NCBI RefSeq assembly: GCF_900114215.1
Contig: NZ_FOSG01000006.1
Coordinates: 248,001-312,000 of the forward strand
Length of the DNA stretch: 64,000 nt
Direction of reading: 5' to 3'
Source of the DNA: Streptomyces mangrovi
GTDB lineage: Bacteria; Actinomycetota; Actinomycetes; Streptomycetales; Streptomycetaceae
Shown: positions 48,628-57,990 of the stretch, in pieces
How positions within the stretch are numbered: the first letter of the stretch is position 1
How the letters are laid out: the number at the start of each line of letters is the position of its first letter
Notes under the pieces: generated by a model
Databases searched by the model: none
Told to the model about the DNA's origin: nothing
Seen by the model: the letters and a program-made list of their open reading frames with translations, nothing else
Position numbers and translations under genes: made by a program

Positions 48628-49917
48628 ATGACCACACTGCCGTACGAAACGGATACGGAAACCACCATGGACCGTGAGCCGCGCGGGACGACCGCGCCCA
48701 CCCGTCCGACCGCCGAGGGGACCGGTGCCGACGAAGCCGCGAAGCGGCGCCTGCTGATGCTGGCCGTCGCCACCGTCGGCTTCGCCCTGAACTTCTGGGC
48801 GTGGGCGCTGCTGAGCCCGCTGGGCCCCCGCTTCCAGGAGATCCTGGAGCTGTCCTCCTTCGAGCAGTCGCTGATCGTCGCGGTGCCGGTGATCGTCGGC
48901 TCGGTGGGCCGTATTCCGGTGGGCGCGCTGACCGACCGGTTCGGCGGCCGGGTGATGTTCCCGCTGGTCTCCGCCGCGACCATCGTCCCCGTCCTCTATC
49001 TGGGCCTGTCCGGCCACACATCCCTGGCGGGGCTGCTGATCGGCGGTTTCTTCCTCGGCATCGGCGGCACCGCCTTCGCCATCGGGGTGCCGTTCGTCAA
49101 CGCCTGGTTCCCGCCCGCGCGACGCGGCCTGGCCATCGGAGTCTTCGGCGCGGGCATGGGCGGCACCGCCATCAGCGCCCTGACCACGGTCCAGCTCGTC
49201 AAGGACCACGGAACCGCCACCCCGTTCGTGATCACCGCCGTCGCCCTCGCCCTCTACGCGGTCCTGGCCTACGCGGTGCTGCGCGACGCCCCCGGCCGCA
49301 CCGTGCCCTCCCAGCCTCTGCTCCGCCGGCTGGCCGCCACCGCCCGCCTGGGAATCACCTGGCAGGCGTCGGCGCTGTACGCGGTGGCGTTCGGCGGCTA
49401 CGTCGCCTTCTCGGTCTACCTGCCGGTCTACCTCAGGACCGCCTACGGGCTGGAGCAGACGGACGCGGCCAACCGGATGGCCGGGTTCGTGGTGCTGGCG
49501 GTGCTGATGCGCCCGATCGGCGGATGGCTGTCGGACCGCTTCGGCCCGGTGCGCGTCCTGGCCGCCTCCCTGGCGGTGGTCGTCGTCGGGGCCGTGATGC
49601 AGTCCTTCACCCTGGACCTGGCCCCGCAGGGCACCGTGGCCTTCCTGTCGATGGCCGTCGCCCTGGGCGCCGGCAGCGGCGCGACCTTCGCCCTGGTCTC
49701 GCTGGCCGCCCCGGCGGACAAGGTCGGCTCGGTCACCGGTGTGGTGGGCGCCGCGGGAGGACTGGGCGGATTCCTGCCCCCGCTGGTGATGGGCGCGGTC
49801 TACGGGGCCACCGACTCCTACGCGATCGGCCTGGCGCTGCTGGCCCTGGTCGCCGCGGCGGCCCTGGTCTACACCCTCACCGGGGTGCGGCGGGCCGTGG
49901 AACGGCACAACGCCTGA
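48628..49917 (+). CDS. narK: Nitrate/nitrite transporter NarK (MFS)
   Basis: 429 residues, about twelve membrane helices. Characteristic segments are FALNFWAWALLSPLGPRFQE, VPVIVGSVGRIPVGALTDRF, GGFFLGIGGTAFAIGVPFVN, AWFPPARRGLAIGVFGAGMG and ADKVGSVTGVVGAAGGLGGF, which contain the nitrate-signature Gly-rich helices of the NNP family. Imports nitrate and exports nitrite for Nar. In Mycobacterium narK2 is under DosR; the upstream boxes suggest the same logic here. The hemerythrin gene follows after 67 bp. Confidence 0.95.
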   Translation: MTTLPYETDTETTMDREPRGTTAPTRPTAEGTGADEAAKRRLLMLAVATVGFALNFWAWALLSPLGPRFQEILELSSFEQSLIVAVPVIVGSVGRIPVGALTDRFGGRVMFPLVSAATIVPVLYLGLSGHTSLAGLLIGGFFLGIGGTAFAIGVPFVNAWFPPARRGLAIGVFGAGMGGTAISALTTVQLVKDHGTATPFVITAVALALYAVLAYAVLRDAPGRTVPSQPLLRRLAATARLGITWQASALYAVAFGGYVAFSVYLPVYLRTAYGLEQTDAANRMAGFVVLAVLMRPIGGWLSDRFGPVRVLAASLAVVVVGAVMQSFTLDLAPQGTVAFLSMAVALGAGSGATFALVSLAAPADKVGSVTGVVGAAGGLGGFLPPLVMGAVYGATDSYAIGLALLALVAAAALVYTLTGVRRAVERHNA

Positions 49918-49984
49918 CGCCGCGACACCTGACGGTATGACGCCTGACGGCGCGGCGCCCGGAAGAAGAAGGGAAAGAGGAGAC

Positions 49985-50458
49985 ATGTGCGAGTACTGCG
50001 GCTGCCAGTCCCTGGAAGCCATCGACGAGCTGACCCGTGAACACGACACGGTCGTCAACATGATCGGCGAGGTGCGCGCGGCCCAAAGCGACGGCGACCT
50101 CCCCCGGATGGCCCGGGCCGCCCGGAGCATCGCCGCGGTCCTCGGCCCGCACACCGAGGTCGAGGAGCACGGTCTCTTCCCCGCGATGAAGGAGGAGTTC
50201 CCCGACCACATCGCGGCACTGGAGGACGAGCACCGGCGCATCGAGTCGGTGCTGGCGGAGGCCGGGGGCGGCACACCGGCCGACCCGGACTGGCCGCAGC
50301 GCCTGTGGGAGGCCCTGGAGACGCTGCGCGAGCACATCCTCAAGGAGCAGGACGGCGTCTTCCCCGCCGCCCTGTCCGTGCTGGACACCGAGGACTGGGA
50401 GGCGGTCGCCGCCGCCCGCGGCCGCGCCGGATCGGGGATGCCCGCCGCCGCGGCCTGA
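49985..50458 (+). CDS. Hemerythrin HHE protein with N-terminal Cys cluster
   Basis: 157 residues from the ATG at 49985 with AAGAGGAG. The first residues MCEYCGCQSLEAIDELTREH carry three Cys, a possible metal or redox site. The HHE helices are DTVVNMIGEVRAAQSDGDLP, LGPHTEVEEHGLFPAMKEEF, HIAALEDEHRRIESVLAEAG and LREHILKEQDGVFPAALSVL. Between narK and narGHJI, so probably an NO/O2-handling partner of nitrate respiration. Confidence 0.88.
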   Translation: MCEYCGCQSLEAIDELTREHDTVVNMIGEVRAAQSDGDLPRMARAARSIAAVLGPHTEVEEHGLFPAMKEEFPDHIAALEDEHRRIESVLAEAGGGTPADPDWPQRLWEALETLREHILKEQDGVFPAALSVLDTEDWEAVAAARGRAGSGMPAAAA

Positions 50459-50484
50459 CCTCGCGCGACCGCGCCGGTGAATGA

Positions 50485-50500
50485 TCGGAAACACTTCCGA
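50485..50500 (+). promoter_or_regulatory. Palindrome upstream of narG
   Basis: TCGGAA-ACAC-TTCCGA, perfect 6-bp arms, 145 bp before the narG start and 27 bp after the hemerythrin stop. A candidate operator for a regulator of the nar operon. It does not match the narK boxes. Confidence 0.45.
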
Positions 50501-50644
50501 ACGGCCCGTGTGAGATCTTGCTTTCCGGGTAGTCAACGGGCCAGCACCGGCGCGGAGCAGGGAACGCGTCCGATCGAAAGTGGGCGCCCGGCCGCCCGCG
50601 GCCCGGTGCGTGAACCGACTTCCGATCCCGGGAGGGACGCGCAG

Positions 50645-53600
50645 GTGAGAGCGAGGAACAGGAAGACCGCGGCGGAGACGGAGCACCGTCCCGGTCTGGA
50701 CGGCGAGGTGGCCGACGCCCTGGTGGGCAGCCGCCGTTTCTTCACCCGCGCCGAGGTCTCCGAGGACCGCCGGGCCCTGTACCGCATCGGCGGACGCCAG
50801 GCCGACACCTTCTACCGGGACCGGTGGTCCCACGACAAGGTGGTGCGCTCCACCCACGGGGTCAACTGCACCGGGTCGTGCTCGTGGAAGGTGTACGTCA
50901 AGGACGGCATCATCACCTGGGAGGCCCAGCAGACCGACTACCCGTCGGTCGGCCCCGACCGCCCCGAGTACGAGCCCCGCGGCTGCCCGCGCGGCGCCGC
51001 GTTCTCCTGGTACACCTACTCGCCCACCCGGGTGCGCTACCCGTATGTGCGCGGGGTGCTGCTGCAGATGTACCGCGAGGCGAAACAGCGCCTGGGCGAC
51101 CCGGTGGCGGCCTGGGCCGACGTCGTCTCCGATCCCGAGCGCTCCCGGCGCTACAAGTCGGTGCGCGGCAAGGGCGGCCTGGTGCGGGCCACCTGGGAGG
51201 AGGCGGCCGAGATGATCGCCGCCGCCCACGTCCACACCATCAAGGAGTACGGCCCCGACCGGCTGGCCGGCTTCTCCCCGATCCCGGCGATGTCGATGGT
51301 CTCCCACGCCGCCGGAGCCCGCTTCTACTCCCTGCTCGGCGGGGCGATGCTGTCGTTCTACGACTGGTACGCCGACCTGCCCGTCGCCTCCCCGCAGGTC
51401 TTCGGCGACCAGACCGACGTCCCCGAGTCCGGGGACTGGTGGGACGCCGGCTACCTGGTCATGTGGGGGTCCAACCTGCCGGTGACCCGCACCCCCGACG
51501 CGCACTGGATGGCCGAGGCCCGCTACCGGGGCCAGAAGGTCGTCGCCGTCGCCCCCGACTACGCCGACAACGTCAAGTTCGCCGACGAGTGGCTGGCCCC
51601 GCACCCGGGCACCGACGGGGCGCTGGCGATGGCCATGGGCCATGTGATCCTCAAGGAGTTCTTCGTCGAGCGGCAGGCCGGGCGCTTCGCCGACTACGTC
51701 AAGCGCTACACCGACCTGCCGTTCCTGGTCCGCCTGGAGGAGGGCCCGGAAGGTGTGTACCGGCCGGGCAAGTTCCTGACCGCCGCCGACCTCGGCGGGG
51801 CCGAGGCGGAGGCGGAGAACGCGGAGTTCAAGACCGTCCTGCTGGACTCGGCCACCGGTGACCCCGTGGTGCCGAACGGCTCGCTCGGCCACCGCTACGG
51901 CGAGTCCGGCGCCGGGAAGTGGAACCTGGAGCTGGGCGACACCGACCCGCTGCTCACCGCCTCCGGCGGCGGCGAGGCGGCGGTCGAGGTCGAACTGCCC
52001 CGCTTCGACACCCCCGACGGCCGGGCCGCGTCACTGCGCCGCGGCGTCCCCGTCCGCCGGATCGGCGGGAAGCCGGTCACCACCGTCTTCGACCTGCTGC
52101 TGGCCCAGTACGGCGTCGCCCGCGACGGGCTGCCGGGCACCTGGCCCACCGGCTACGACGACGCCTCCCAGCCCTACACCCCCGCCTGGCAGGAGGCCAT
52201 CACCGGGGTTCCGGCGGAGAAGGCCGCCCGGATCGGGCGGGAGTTCGCCGACAACGCCGAGGAGTCCGGCGGCCGTTCCATGATCATCATGGGTGCGGGC
52301 ACCAACCACTGGTTCCACTCCGACACCATCTACCGGGCGTTCCTCACCCTGACGACCATCACCGGCTGCCAGGGCGTCAACGGCGGCGGCTGGGCCCACT
52401 ACGTCGGCCAGGAGAAGGTCCGCCCCATCACCGGCTACTCGGCGCTGGCCACCGCCGCCGACTGGAACCGGCCCGCCCGGCAGATGATCCAGACCGCGTA
52501 CTGGTACCTGCACACCGACCAGTTCCGCTACGACCCCTTCAGCGCCGACACCCTCTCGGCGGCCTCCGCGGGCGGCACGTTCGCCGGAAAGACCACCGCC
52601 GACGTCATCGCCCAGTCCGCCCGCATGGGCTGGATGCCGTCCTACCCCACCTTCGACCGCAACCCGCTGGCCGTGGCCGAGGACGCCGCGGCGGCCGGCC
52701 GCGAGGTGGGGGAGTACGTGGTGGACGAGCTGAAGTCCGGGCGGCTGCGGTTCGCCGCCGAGGACCCGGACGACCCGGCCAACTTCCCCCGCGTGCTGAC
52801 GGTGTGGCGGGCCAACCTGCTGGGCTCCTCCGCCAAGGGCAACGAGTACTTCCTCAAACACCTGCTGGGCACCGACTCCTCCGTGCGCGCCGAGGAGGCG
52901 CCCGAGGGAGCCCGCCCGCGGGATGTGGTCTGGCACGAGCAGGCACCCACCGGCAAGCTCGACCTGCTGCTGTCGCTGGACTTCCGGATGACGTCCACCA
53001 CCATCTACTCCGACATCGTGCTCCCGGCCGCCACCTGGTACGAGAAGCACGACCTCAACACCACCGACATGCACCCCTACGTGCACTCGTTCAACCCGGC
53101 CATCTCCCCGCCCTGGCAGACCCGCACCGACTGGGACGCCTTCAACACCATCGCCAAGGCCTTCAGCCGGCTGGCCGCCGACCACCTGGGCACCCTCCGC
53201 GACGTGGTCGCCGCCCCCCTCCTGCACGACACCCCGGACGAACTGGCCAACCCCCACGGCCGAGTACGGGACTGGAAGGCCGGCGAGTGCGAGCCCGTCC
53301 CCGGCCGCACCATGCCCAAACTGGTGACCGTCGAACGCGACTACGCGGCCGTCGCCGACAAGATGACCGCCCTCGGCCCCCTGCTGGACAGCCAGGGCGC
53401 CACCACCAAGGGCGTCACCTTCAAACTCGACCGGGAACTGGAGTACCTGCGGAGCAAGAACGGCACCGTCCACGGCGGCGTCGCCGACGGCCGTCCCTCC
53501 ATCGCCCGCGACGTCCAGGCGTGCGAGGCGATCCTCGCCCTGTCCGGCACCACCAACGGGCACCTGGCCACCCAGGGCTTCCGCAGCGTCGAGGCCCGCA

Positions 53601-54370
53601 CCGGCACCCGGCTGGCCGACCTGGCCGCCGAACACGAGGGCAAACAGGTCACCTTCGCCGACACCCAGGCCCGTCCCGTCCCCGTCATCACCTCCCCGGA
53701 GTGGTCCGGGTCGGAGTCCGGCGGGCGGCGCTACTCGCCCTTCACCATCAACGTCGAGCGCCTCAAGCCCTGGCACACCCTCACCGGACGCCAGCACTTC
53801 TTCCTCGACCACGACTGGATGGCGGAGCTGGGCGAGTGGCTGCCCGTCTACCGGCCACCGCTGAACATGCACGCCCTCTTCGACGAGCCACAGGTCGGCA
53901 GCACCGGCGAACTGGGCGTCACCGTCCGGTACCTGACCCCGCACAACAAGTGGTCCATCCACTCCGAGTACCAGGACAACCTGTTCATGCTCTCGCTCTC
54001 CCGCGGCGGGCCGACCGTCTGGATGAGCCGGGAGGACGCGCGGAAGATCAAAGTGGCCGACAACGAATGGATCGAGGCGGTCAACCGCAACGGCGTGGTC
54101 GTCGCCCGCGCGATCGTCTCCCACCGCATGCCGGAGGGCACCGTATACATGCACCACGCGCAGGACCGGCTCATCGACGTGCCCCGCTCCGAGACCAACG
54201 GCAGGCGCGGCGGCATCCACAACTCCCTGACCAGGCTGCTGATCAAACCCTCCCACCTGATCGGCGGCTACGCCCAGCTCTCCTTCGCCTTCAACTACCT
54301 CGGCCCCACCGGCAACCAGCGCGACGAGGTCACCGTCATCCGCCGCCGCTCCCAGGAGGTGACCTACTGA
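50645..54370 (+). CDS. narG: Respiratory nitrate reductase alpha chain NarG (copy 1)
   Basis: 1241 residues from a GTG at 50645 with GGGAGG 9 nt upstream, a normal NarG length. The FS0 iron-sulfur site is His71, Cys75, Cys79 and Cys114 (STHGVNCTGSCSWKVY and EPRGCPRGAAF). ASPQVFGDQTDVPESGDW carries the Asp ligand of the molybdenum in bis-MGD, with WGSNLPVTRTPDAHW following. Other conserved stretches are GAGTNHWFHSDTIYRAFLTL, NGGGWAHYVGQEKVRPITGY and NYLGPTGNQRDEVTVIRR. Cytoplasmic catalytic subunit, nitrate to nitrite. Overlaps narH by 1 bp (TGATG). Confidence 0.97.
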   Translation: MRARNRKTAAETEHRPGLDGEVADALVGSRRFFTRAEVSEDRRALYRIGGRQADTFYRDRWSHDKVVRSTHGVNCTGSCSWKVYVKDGIITWEAQQTDYPSVGPDRPEYEPRGCPRGAAFSWYTYSPTRVRYPYVRGVLLQMYREAKQRLGDPVAAWADVVSDPERSRRYKSVRGKGGLVRATWEEAAEMIAAAHVHTIKEYGPDRLAGFSPIPAMSMVSHAAGARFYSLLGGAMLSFYDWYADLPVASPQVFGDQTDVPESGDWWDAGYLVMWGSNLPVTRTPDAHWMAEARYRGQKVVAVAPDYADNVKFADEWLAPHPGTDGALAMAMGHVILKEFFVERQAGRFADYVKRYTDLPFLVRLEEGPEGVYRPGKFLTAADLGGAEAEAENAEFKTVLLDSATGDPVVPNGSLGHRYGESGAGKWNLELGDTDPLLTASGGGEAAVEVELPRFDTPDGRAASLRRGVPVRRIGGKPVTTVFDLLLAQYGVARDGLPGTWPTGYDDASQPYTPAWQEAITGVPAEKAARIGREFADNAEESGGRSMIIMGAGTNHWFHSDTIYRAFLTLTTITGCQGVNGGGWAHYVGQEKVRPITGYSALATAADWNRPARQMIQTAYWYLHTDQFRYDPFSADTLSAASAGGTFAGKTTADVIAQSARMGWMPSYPTFDRNPLAVAEDAAAAGREVGEYVVDELKSGRLRFAAEDPDDPANFPRVLTVWRANLLGSSAKGNEYFLKHLLGTDSSVRAEEAPEGARPRDVVWHEQAPTGKLDLLLSLDFRMTSTTIYSDIVLPAATWYEKHDLNTTDMHPYVHSFNPAISPPWQTRTDWDAFNTIAKAFSRLAADHLGTLRDVVAAPLLHDTPDELANPHGRVRDWKAGECEPVPGRTMPKLVTVERDYAAVADKMTALGPLLDSQGATTKGVTFKLDRELEYLRSKNGTVHGGVADGRPSIARDVQACEAILALSGTTNGHLATQGFRSVEARTGTRLADLAAEHEGKQVTFADTQARPVPVITSPEWSGSESGGRRYSPFTINVERLKPWHTLTGRQHFFLDHDWMAELGEWLPVYRPPLNMHALFDEPQVGSTGELGVTVRYLTPHNKWSIHSEYQDNLFMLSLSRGGPTVWMSREDARKIKVADNEWIEAVNRNGVVVARAIVSHRMPEGTVYMHHAQDRLIDVPRSETNGRRGGIHNSLTRLLIKPSHLIGGYAQLSFAFNYLGPTGNQRDEVTVIRRRSQEVTY

Positions 54371-56091
54371 TGAAGGTCATGGCCCAGATGGCGATGGTGA
54401 TGAACCTCGACAAGTGCATCGGGTGCCACACCTGCTCGGTCACCTGCAAGCAGGCATGGACCAACCGCAGCGGCGTGGAGTACGTCTGGTTCAACAACGT
54501 CGAGACCCGGCCCGGCCAGGGCTACCCGCGCCGCTACGAGGACCAGGAGACCTGGAAGGGCGGCTGGGAGGTCAACAAGCGGGGACGGCTGAAGCTCAGG
54601 GCCGGCGGCCGGTTCAAGAAGCTCATCACCATCTTCTCCAACCCCAAGCTGCCCGCGCTCGACGACTACTACGAGCCGTGGACGTACGACTACGAGACCC
54701 TCACCAACGCCCCCCTGCAGGAGCACAGCCCCGTCGCCCGGCCCAAGTCCCTCATCACCGGCGAGGACATGAAGATCACCTGGTCGGCGAACTGGGACGA
54801 CAACCTCGGCGGGGCTCCGGAGCACGGCGGCAAGGACGTGCTGGTCGCCGAGATCGCGGACAAGGTGAAGTTCGAGTTCGAGCAGACCTTCATGTTCTAC
54901 CTGCCGCGCATCTGCGAGCACTGCCTCAACCCCTCGTGCGCCGCCTCCTGCCCCTCGGGGGCGATCTACAAGCGCAGCGAGGACGGCATCGTCCTGGTCG
55001 ACCAGGACCGCTGCCGCGGCTGGCGGATGTGCGTCACCGGCTGCCCGTACAAGAAGGTCTACTTCAACCACCGCACCGGCAAGGCCGAGAAGTGCACCTT
55101 CTGCTTCCCGCGCATCGAGGTCGGACTGCCCACCGTCTGCGCCGAGACCTGCGTGGGACGGCTGCGCTACATCGGCCTGGTCCTCTACGACGCCGACCGG
55201 GTGCTGGAGGCCGCCTCCACCCCCGACGACAAGGACCTGTACGAGGCGCAGCGGAGCATCCTGCTCGACCCGAACGACCCGGAGGTGATCGCGGCGGCCG
55301 AGCGCGAGGGCATCCCCCGCGACTGGATCGAGGCCGCCCAGCGTTCCCCGGTCCACTCCCTGATCAACACCTACAAGGTGGCCCTGCCGCTGCACCCGGA
55401 GTACCGCACCATGCCCATGGTCTGGTACATCCCGCCGCTGTCCCCGGTCGTCGACGCGGTGCGCGGCACCGGCCACGACGCCGAGGACCGCGGCAACCTC
55501 TTCGCCGCCATCGACACGATGCGCATCCCCGTCGAGTACCTCGCCGAGCTGTTCACCGCCGGCGATCCCGCCCCCGTCGACGCCGTACTGCGCAAGCTCG
55601 CCGCCATGCGCAGCTACATGCGCGACATCAACCTCGGCCGTGAGCCCGACTCCTCCATCCCGGCCGCCGTCGGCATGGGCGAGGAGGAGATGTACGAGAT
55701 GTACCGGCTGCTGGCACTGGCCAAGTACGACGAGCGGTACGTCATCCCGCCCGCCCACGCCGAGCAGGCGCACGGCCTGGAGGAACTGGCCACCGAGTGC
55801 AGCCTGGACTACGAGGGCGGCCCCGGTATGGGAGGCTCGGGTCCCTTCGGCGAGGCGTCCGGCGGGCCCGACCCGGTGGCCGTGGAGAACTTCCGGATGC
55901 TCCACGCCCGCCAGACCACCGACTCCCTCACCGACCCGGCGGACAAGGCCAATCGCGTCAACCTCCTCAACTGGGACGGAAAGGGCCGCCCGAAGGGGCT
56001 CTTCCCCGACAGTCCCGGCAGCGGGGAGGCGCCCCCGAGGGAACTGATGGACGGCACCGACCCGAACGCCGAGAGCGAGCCGAAGCCATGA
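54370..56091 (+). CDS. narH: Nitrate reductase beta chain NarH (copy 1)
   Basis: 573 residues: four iron-sulfur clusters from LDKCIGCHTCSVTCKQAWTN, RICEHCLNPSCAASCPSGA, DRCRGWRMCVTGCPYKK (the Trp in place of one Cys gives the [3Fe-4S] cluster) and KCTFCFPRIEVGLPTVCAET. The C-terminal extension beyond the E. coli size is Gly/Pro rich. It transfers electrons from NarI haem to NarG. Longer than copy 2 (573 against 513). Confidence 0.97.
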   Translation: MKVMAQMAMVMNLDKCIGCHTCSVTCKQAWTNRSGVEYVWFNNVETRPGQGYPRRYEDQETWKGGWEVNKRGRLKLRAGGRFKKLITIFSNPKLPALDDYYEPWTYDYETLTNAPLQEHSPVARPKSLITGEDMKITWSANWDDNLGGAPEHGGKDVLVAEIADKVKFEFEQTFMFYLPRICEHCLNPSCAASCPSGAIYKRSEDGIVLVDQDRCRGWRMCVTGCPYKKVYFNHRTGKAEKCTFCFPRIEVGLPTVCAETCVGRLRYIGLVLYDADRVLEAASTPDDKDLYEAQRSILLDPNDPEVIAAAEREGIPRDWIEAAQRSPVHSLINTYKVALPLHPEYRTMPMVWYIPPLSPVVDAVRGTGHDAEDRGNLFAAIDTMRIPVEYLAELFTAGDPAPVDAVLRKLAAMRSYMRDINLGREPDSSIPAAVGMGEEEMYEMYRLLALAKYDERYVIPPAHAEQAHGLEELATECSLDYEGGPGMGGSGPFGEASGGPDPVAVENFRMLHARQTTDSLTDPADKANRVNLLNWDGKGRPKGLFPDSPGSGEAPPRELMDGTDPNAESEPKP

Positions 56092-56801
56092 CCCCCCGCA
56101 CCACCGACCACACCCCCGACAGCGCCACCGAGCGTGCCACCGGGCACACATCCGGGCACACGTCCGGACCGGAAGCCTCCCTGCCCGCACCGGCCTGGCA
56201 GATCCAGTCCCTGCTACTGGCCTACCCCGACGAGCACCTGGACGGCCGCCTCCGTCTGGCCCGCCGGGTCGCGGCCGCGCTGCCCGAACCGGTCGCGGCC
56301 CCCCTGCACCGCTTCCTGGACCACGCCGAGCGCACCGGCGCCGCCCGCCTGGCCGCCGAGTACGTGGAGGTCTTCGACCACCGCAGACGCTGCTGCCCGT
56401 TCCTGACCTACTACGCCCACGGCGACACCCGCAAACGCGGCGTGGCGCTGCTGCGCATCAAGCGGACGTACGCCGCCGCCGGACTGCGCCTGACCGACGA
56501 GGAACTGCCCGACCACCTGGCCGTCGTCCTGGAGTTCGCCGCCGGCGAGCCCGAGGCCGGGCGGAAGCTGCTGACCGAGCACCGCGCCGGCCTGGAACTG
56601 CTGCGCCTGGCCCTGCACGACACCGGCGCGCCCTGGGCGCACGTCCTGGACTCGGTCTCGGCCACCCTGCCGCCGCTGGGCGGCGACGAGCGCGAGGCCG
56701 TCGCCCGCCTGGCCGCCGAGGGGCCGCCCGAGGAGGAGGTGGGCCTGGCGCCCTTCGCACCGCCCCAGTACATGCCCGACCCGGTGGGAGGCCGCCGATG
56801 A
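56088..56801 (+). CDS. narJ: Nitrate reductase assembly chaperone NarJ (copy 1)
   Basis: 237 residues from the ATG overlapping narH by ATGA. After a disordered Thr/Ser/His/Pro start comes WQIQSLLLAYPDEHLDGRLR, AEYVEVFDHRRRCCPFLTYY and AHGDTRKRGVALLRIKRTYA, the TorD/NarJ-type chaperone fold. Needed to insert the molybdenum cofactor into NarG. C-terminal EEEVGLAPFAPPQYMPDPVG is shared in form with copy 2. Confidence 0.95.
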   Translation: MTPRTTDHTPDSATERATGHTSGHTSGPEASLPAPAWQIQSLLLAYPDEHLDGRLRLARRVAAALPEPVAAPLHRFLDHAERTGAARLAAEYVEVFDHRRRCCPFLTYYAHGDTRKRGVALLRIKRTYAAAGLRLTDEELPDHLAVVLEFAAGEPEAGRKLLTEHRAGLELLRLALHDTGAPWAHVLDSVSATLPPLGGDEREAVARLAAEGPPEEEVGLAPFAPPQYMPDPVGGRR

Positions 56802-57556
56802 CGCACCTGGCCCAGAACGCCGCCGATCCCGGCGCGCTCGACATCCTGCTGTGGGTGATCCTGCCGTACGTGGCGCTGGTGCTGTTCGTCGGCGGGCACG
56901 TCTGGCGCTACCGCTACGACAAGTTCGGCTGGACCACCCGCTCCTCCCAGCTCTACGAGAAGCGCCTGCTGCGCATCGGCAGCCCGCTGTTCCACTTCGG
57001 CATCCTGGTGGTGCTGATCGGCCATGTCGTCGGCCTGGTCATCCCCAACAGCTGGACCGAGGCGGCGGGGGTGAGCGAGCACACCTACCATGTCTCCGCC
57101 GTCGTCATGGGCACCATCGCGGGCGTGTGCACACTGGGCGGGATCGCCATCCTGATCTACCGGCGCCGCACCGTCGGCCCGGTCTTCAGCGCCACCACCC
57201 GCAACGACAAGCTGATGTACCTGATGCTCACCGCGGCACTGGTGCTGGGGCTGGCCGCCACGGTGGCCGCCAACATCGTCGACGACGGCTACGACTACCG
57301 GACCACCATCTCCCCCTGGTTCCGGTCGATCTTCTACTTCCAGCCCGACCCCGCGCTGATGGTCGGCGTGCCGCTGCTGTTCCAGCTCCACGCGCTCAGC
57401 GCGCTGGCCCTGTTCGCCGTCTGGCCGTTCACCCGGCTGGTGCACATGCTGACCGCTCCGCTGGGGTACCTCACCCGTCCCTACATCGTCTACCGCAGCC
57501 GGGACACGCAGTTGGGCTCGCGTGCCACCCGGCGCGGATGGGAGCGTGTCCGATGA
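56798..57556 (+). CDS. narI: Nitrate reductase gamma chain NarI (copy 1)
   Basis: 252 residues with five membrane helices. Haem b ligands are in GSPLFHFGILVVLIGHVVGL and LLFQLHALSALALFAVWPFT then RLVHMLTAPLGYLTRPYIVY. Starts with an ATG overlapping narJ (ATGA). Oxidises quinol at the membrane. The C-terminus SRDTQLGSRATRRGWERVR is basic and cytoplasmic. Confidence 0.96.
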   Translation: MTHLAQNAADPGALDILLWVILPYVALVLFVGGHVWRYRYDKFGWTTRSSQLYEKRLLRIGSPLFHFGILVVLIGHVVGLVIPNSWTEAAGVSEHTYHVSAVVMGTIAGVCTLGGIAILIYRRRTVGPVFSATTRNDKLMYLMLTAALVLGLAATVAANIVDDGYDYRTTISPWFRSIFYFQPDPALMVGVPLLFQLHALSALALFAVWPFTRLVHMLTAPLGYLTRPYIVYRSRDTQLGSRATRRGWERVR

Positions 57557-57927
57557 TCACTCCGCAGGGCGGTCCCGAGCCGGACCGCGAGAAGCATCCC
57601 GCCGGAGAGGTGGCCGGGCTGAAGGCCCAGGGCGAATGGCTGCTGGCCGAGGCGGGGGCGGCCGGCTCCGGGCGGAAGGCGCAGACCGTCGTCAAGGTCC
57701 CCGGACTCAGCGTGACCCTGATGGCGCTGGCCTCCGGCCACGGACTGGCCGAACACCAGGCGCCGGGGGCCGCGACGCTGCTGTGCCTGGCCGGCCGGGT
57801 GACGCTGAGCACCGTCGAGCGGGAGTGGGAGCTGGGCCCGGAGGACCTCATCGCCATCCCCGCGGAGCGCCACCGGCTGACCGCCGACACCGACGCCCTG
57901 GTGCTGCTCACCGTCCGGCTGGACTGA
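57553..57927 (+). CDS. Small cupin protein at the end of the nar operon
   Basis: 124 residues, ATG overlapping the narI stop (ATGA). A single cupin fold: TVVKVPGLSVTLMALASGHG, LAEHQAPGAATLLCLAGRVT and WELGPEDLIAIPAERHRLTA, with His in the usual positions for one metal. Similar cupins occur beside denitrification genes, where they may bind NO or stabilise cofactors; the role here is not established. Ends before a strong hairpin. Confidence 0.85.
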   Translation: MITPQGGPEPDREKHPAGEVAGLKAQGEWLLAEAGAAGSGRKAQTVVKVPGLSVTLMALASGHGLAEHQAPGAATLLCLAGRVTLSTVEREWELGPEDLIAIPAERHRLTADTDALVLLTVRLD

Positions 57928-57933
57928 CCCCGC

Positions 57934-57988
57934 CGGCCCGGCCCGGCGCGGACCAGCCCCCTCACCGGGTCCGCGCCGGGCCGGGCCG
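57934..57988. terminator. Bidirectional 21-bp hairpin between the two nar operons
   Basis: 57934-57954 pairs with 57968-57988 without mismatch (core CGGCCCGGCCCGGCGCGGACC), with a 13-nt loop. It lies 7 bp beyond the cupin stop and just beyond the VKOR stop, so it can end both convergent transcripts. Confidence 0.75.
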
Positions 57989-57990
57989 TC

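Noticed and set aside
52031..54256. A 741-codon minus-strand frame within narG1
   Set aside because: Antisense to narG with Gly/Val/Arg-rich composition and no ribosome site at its start. It is a shadow of the strong codon bias of narG.
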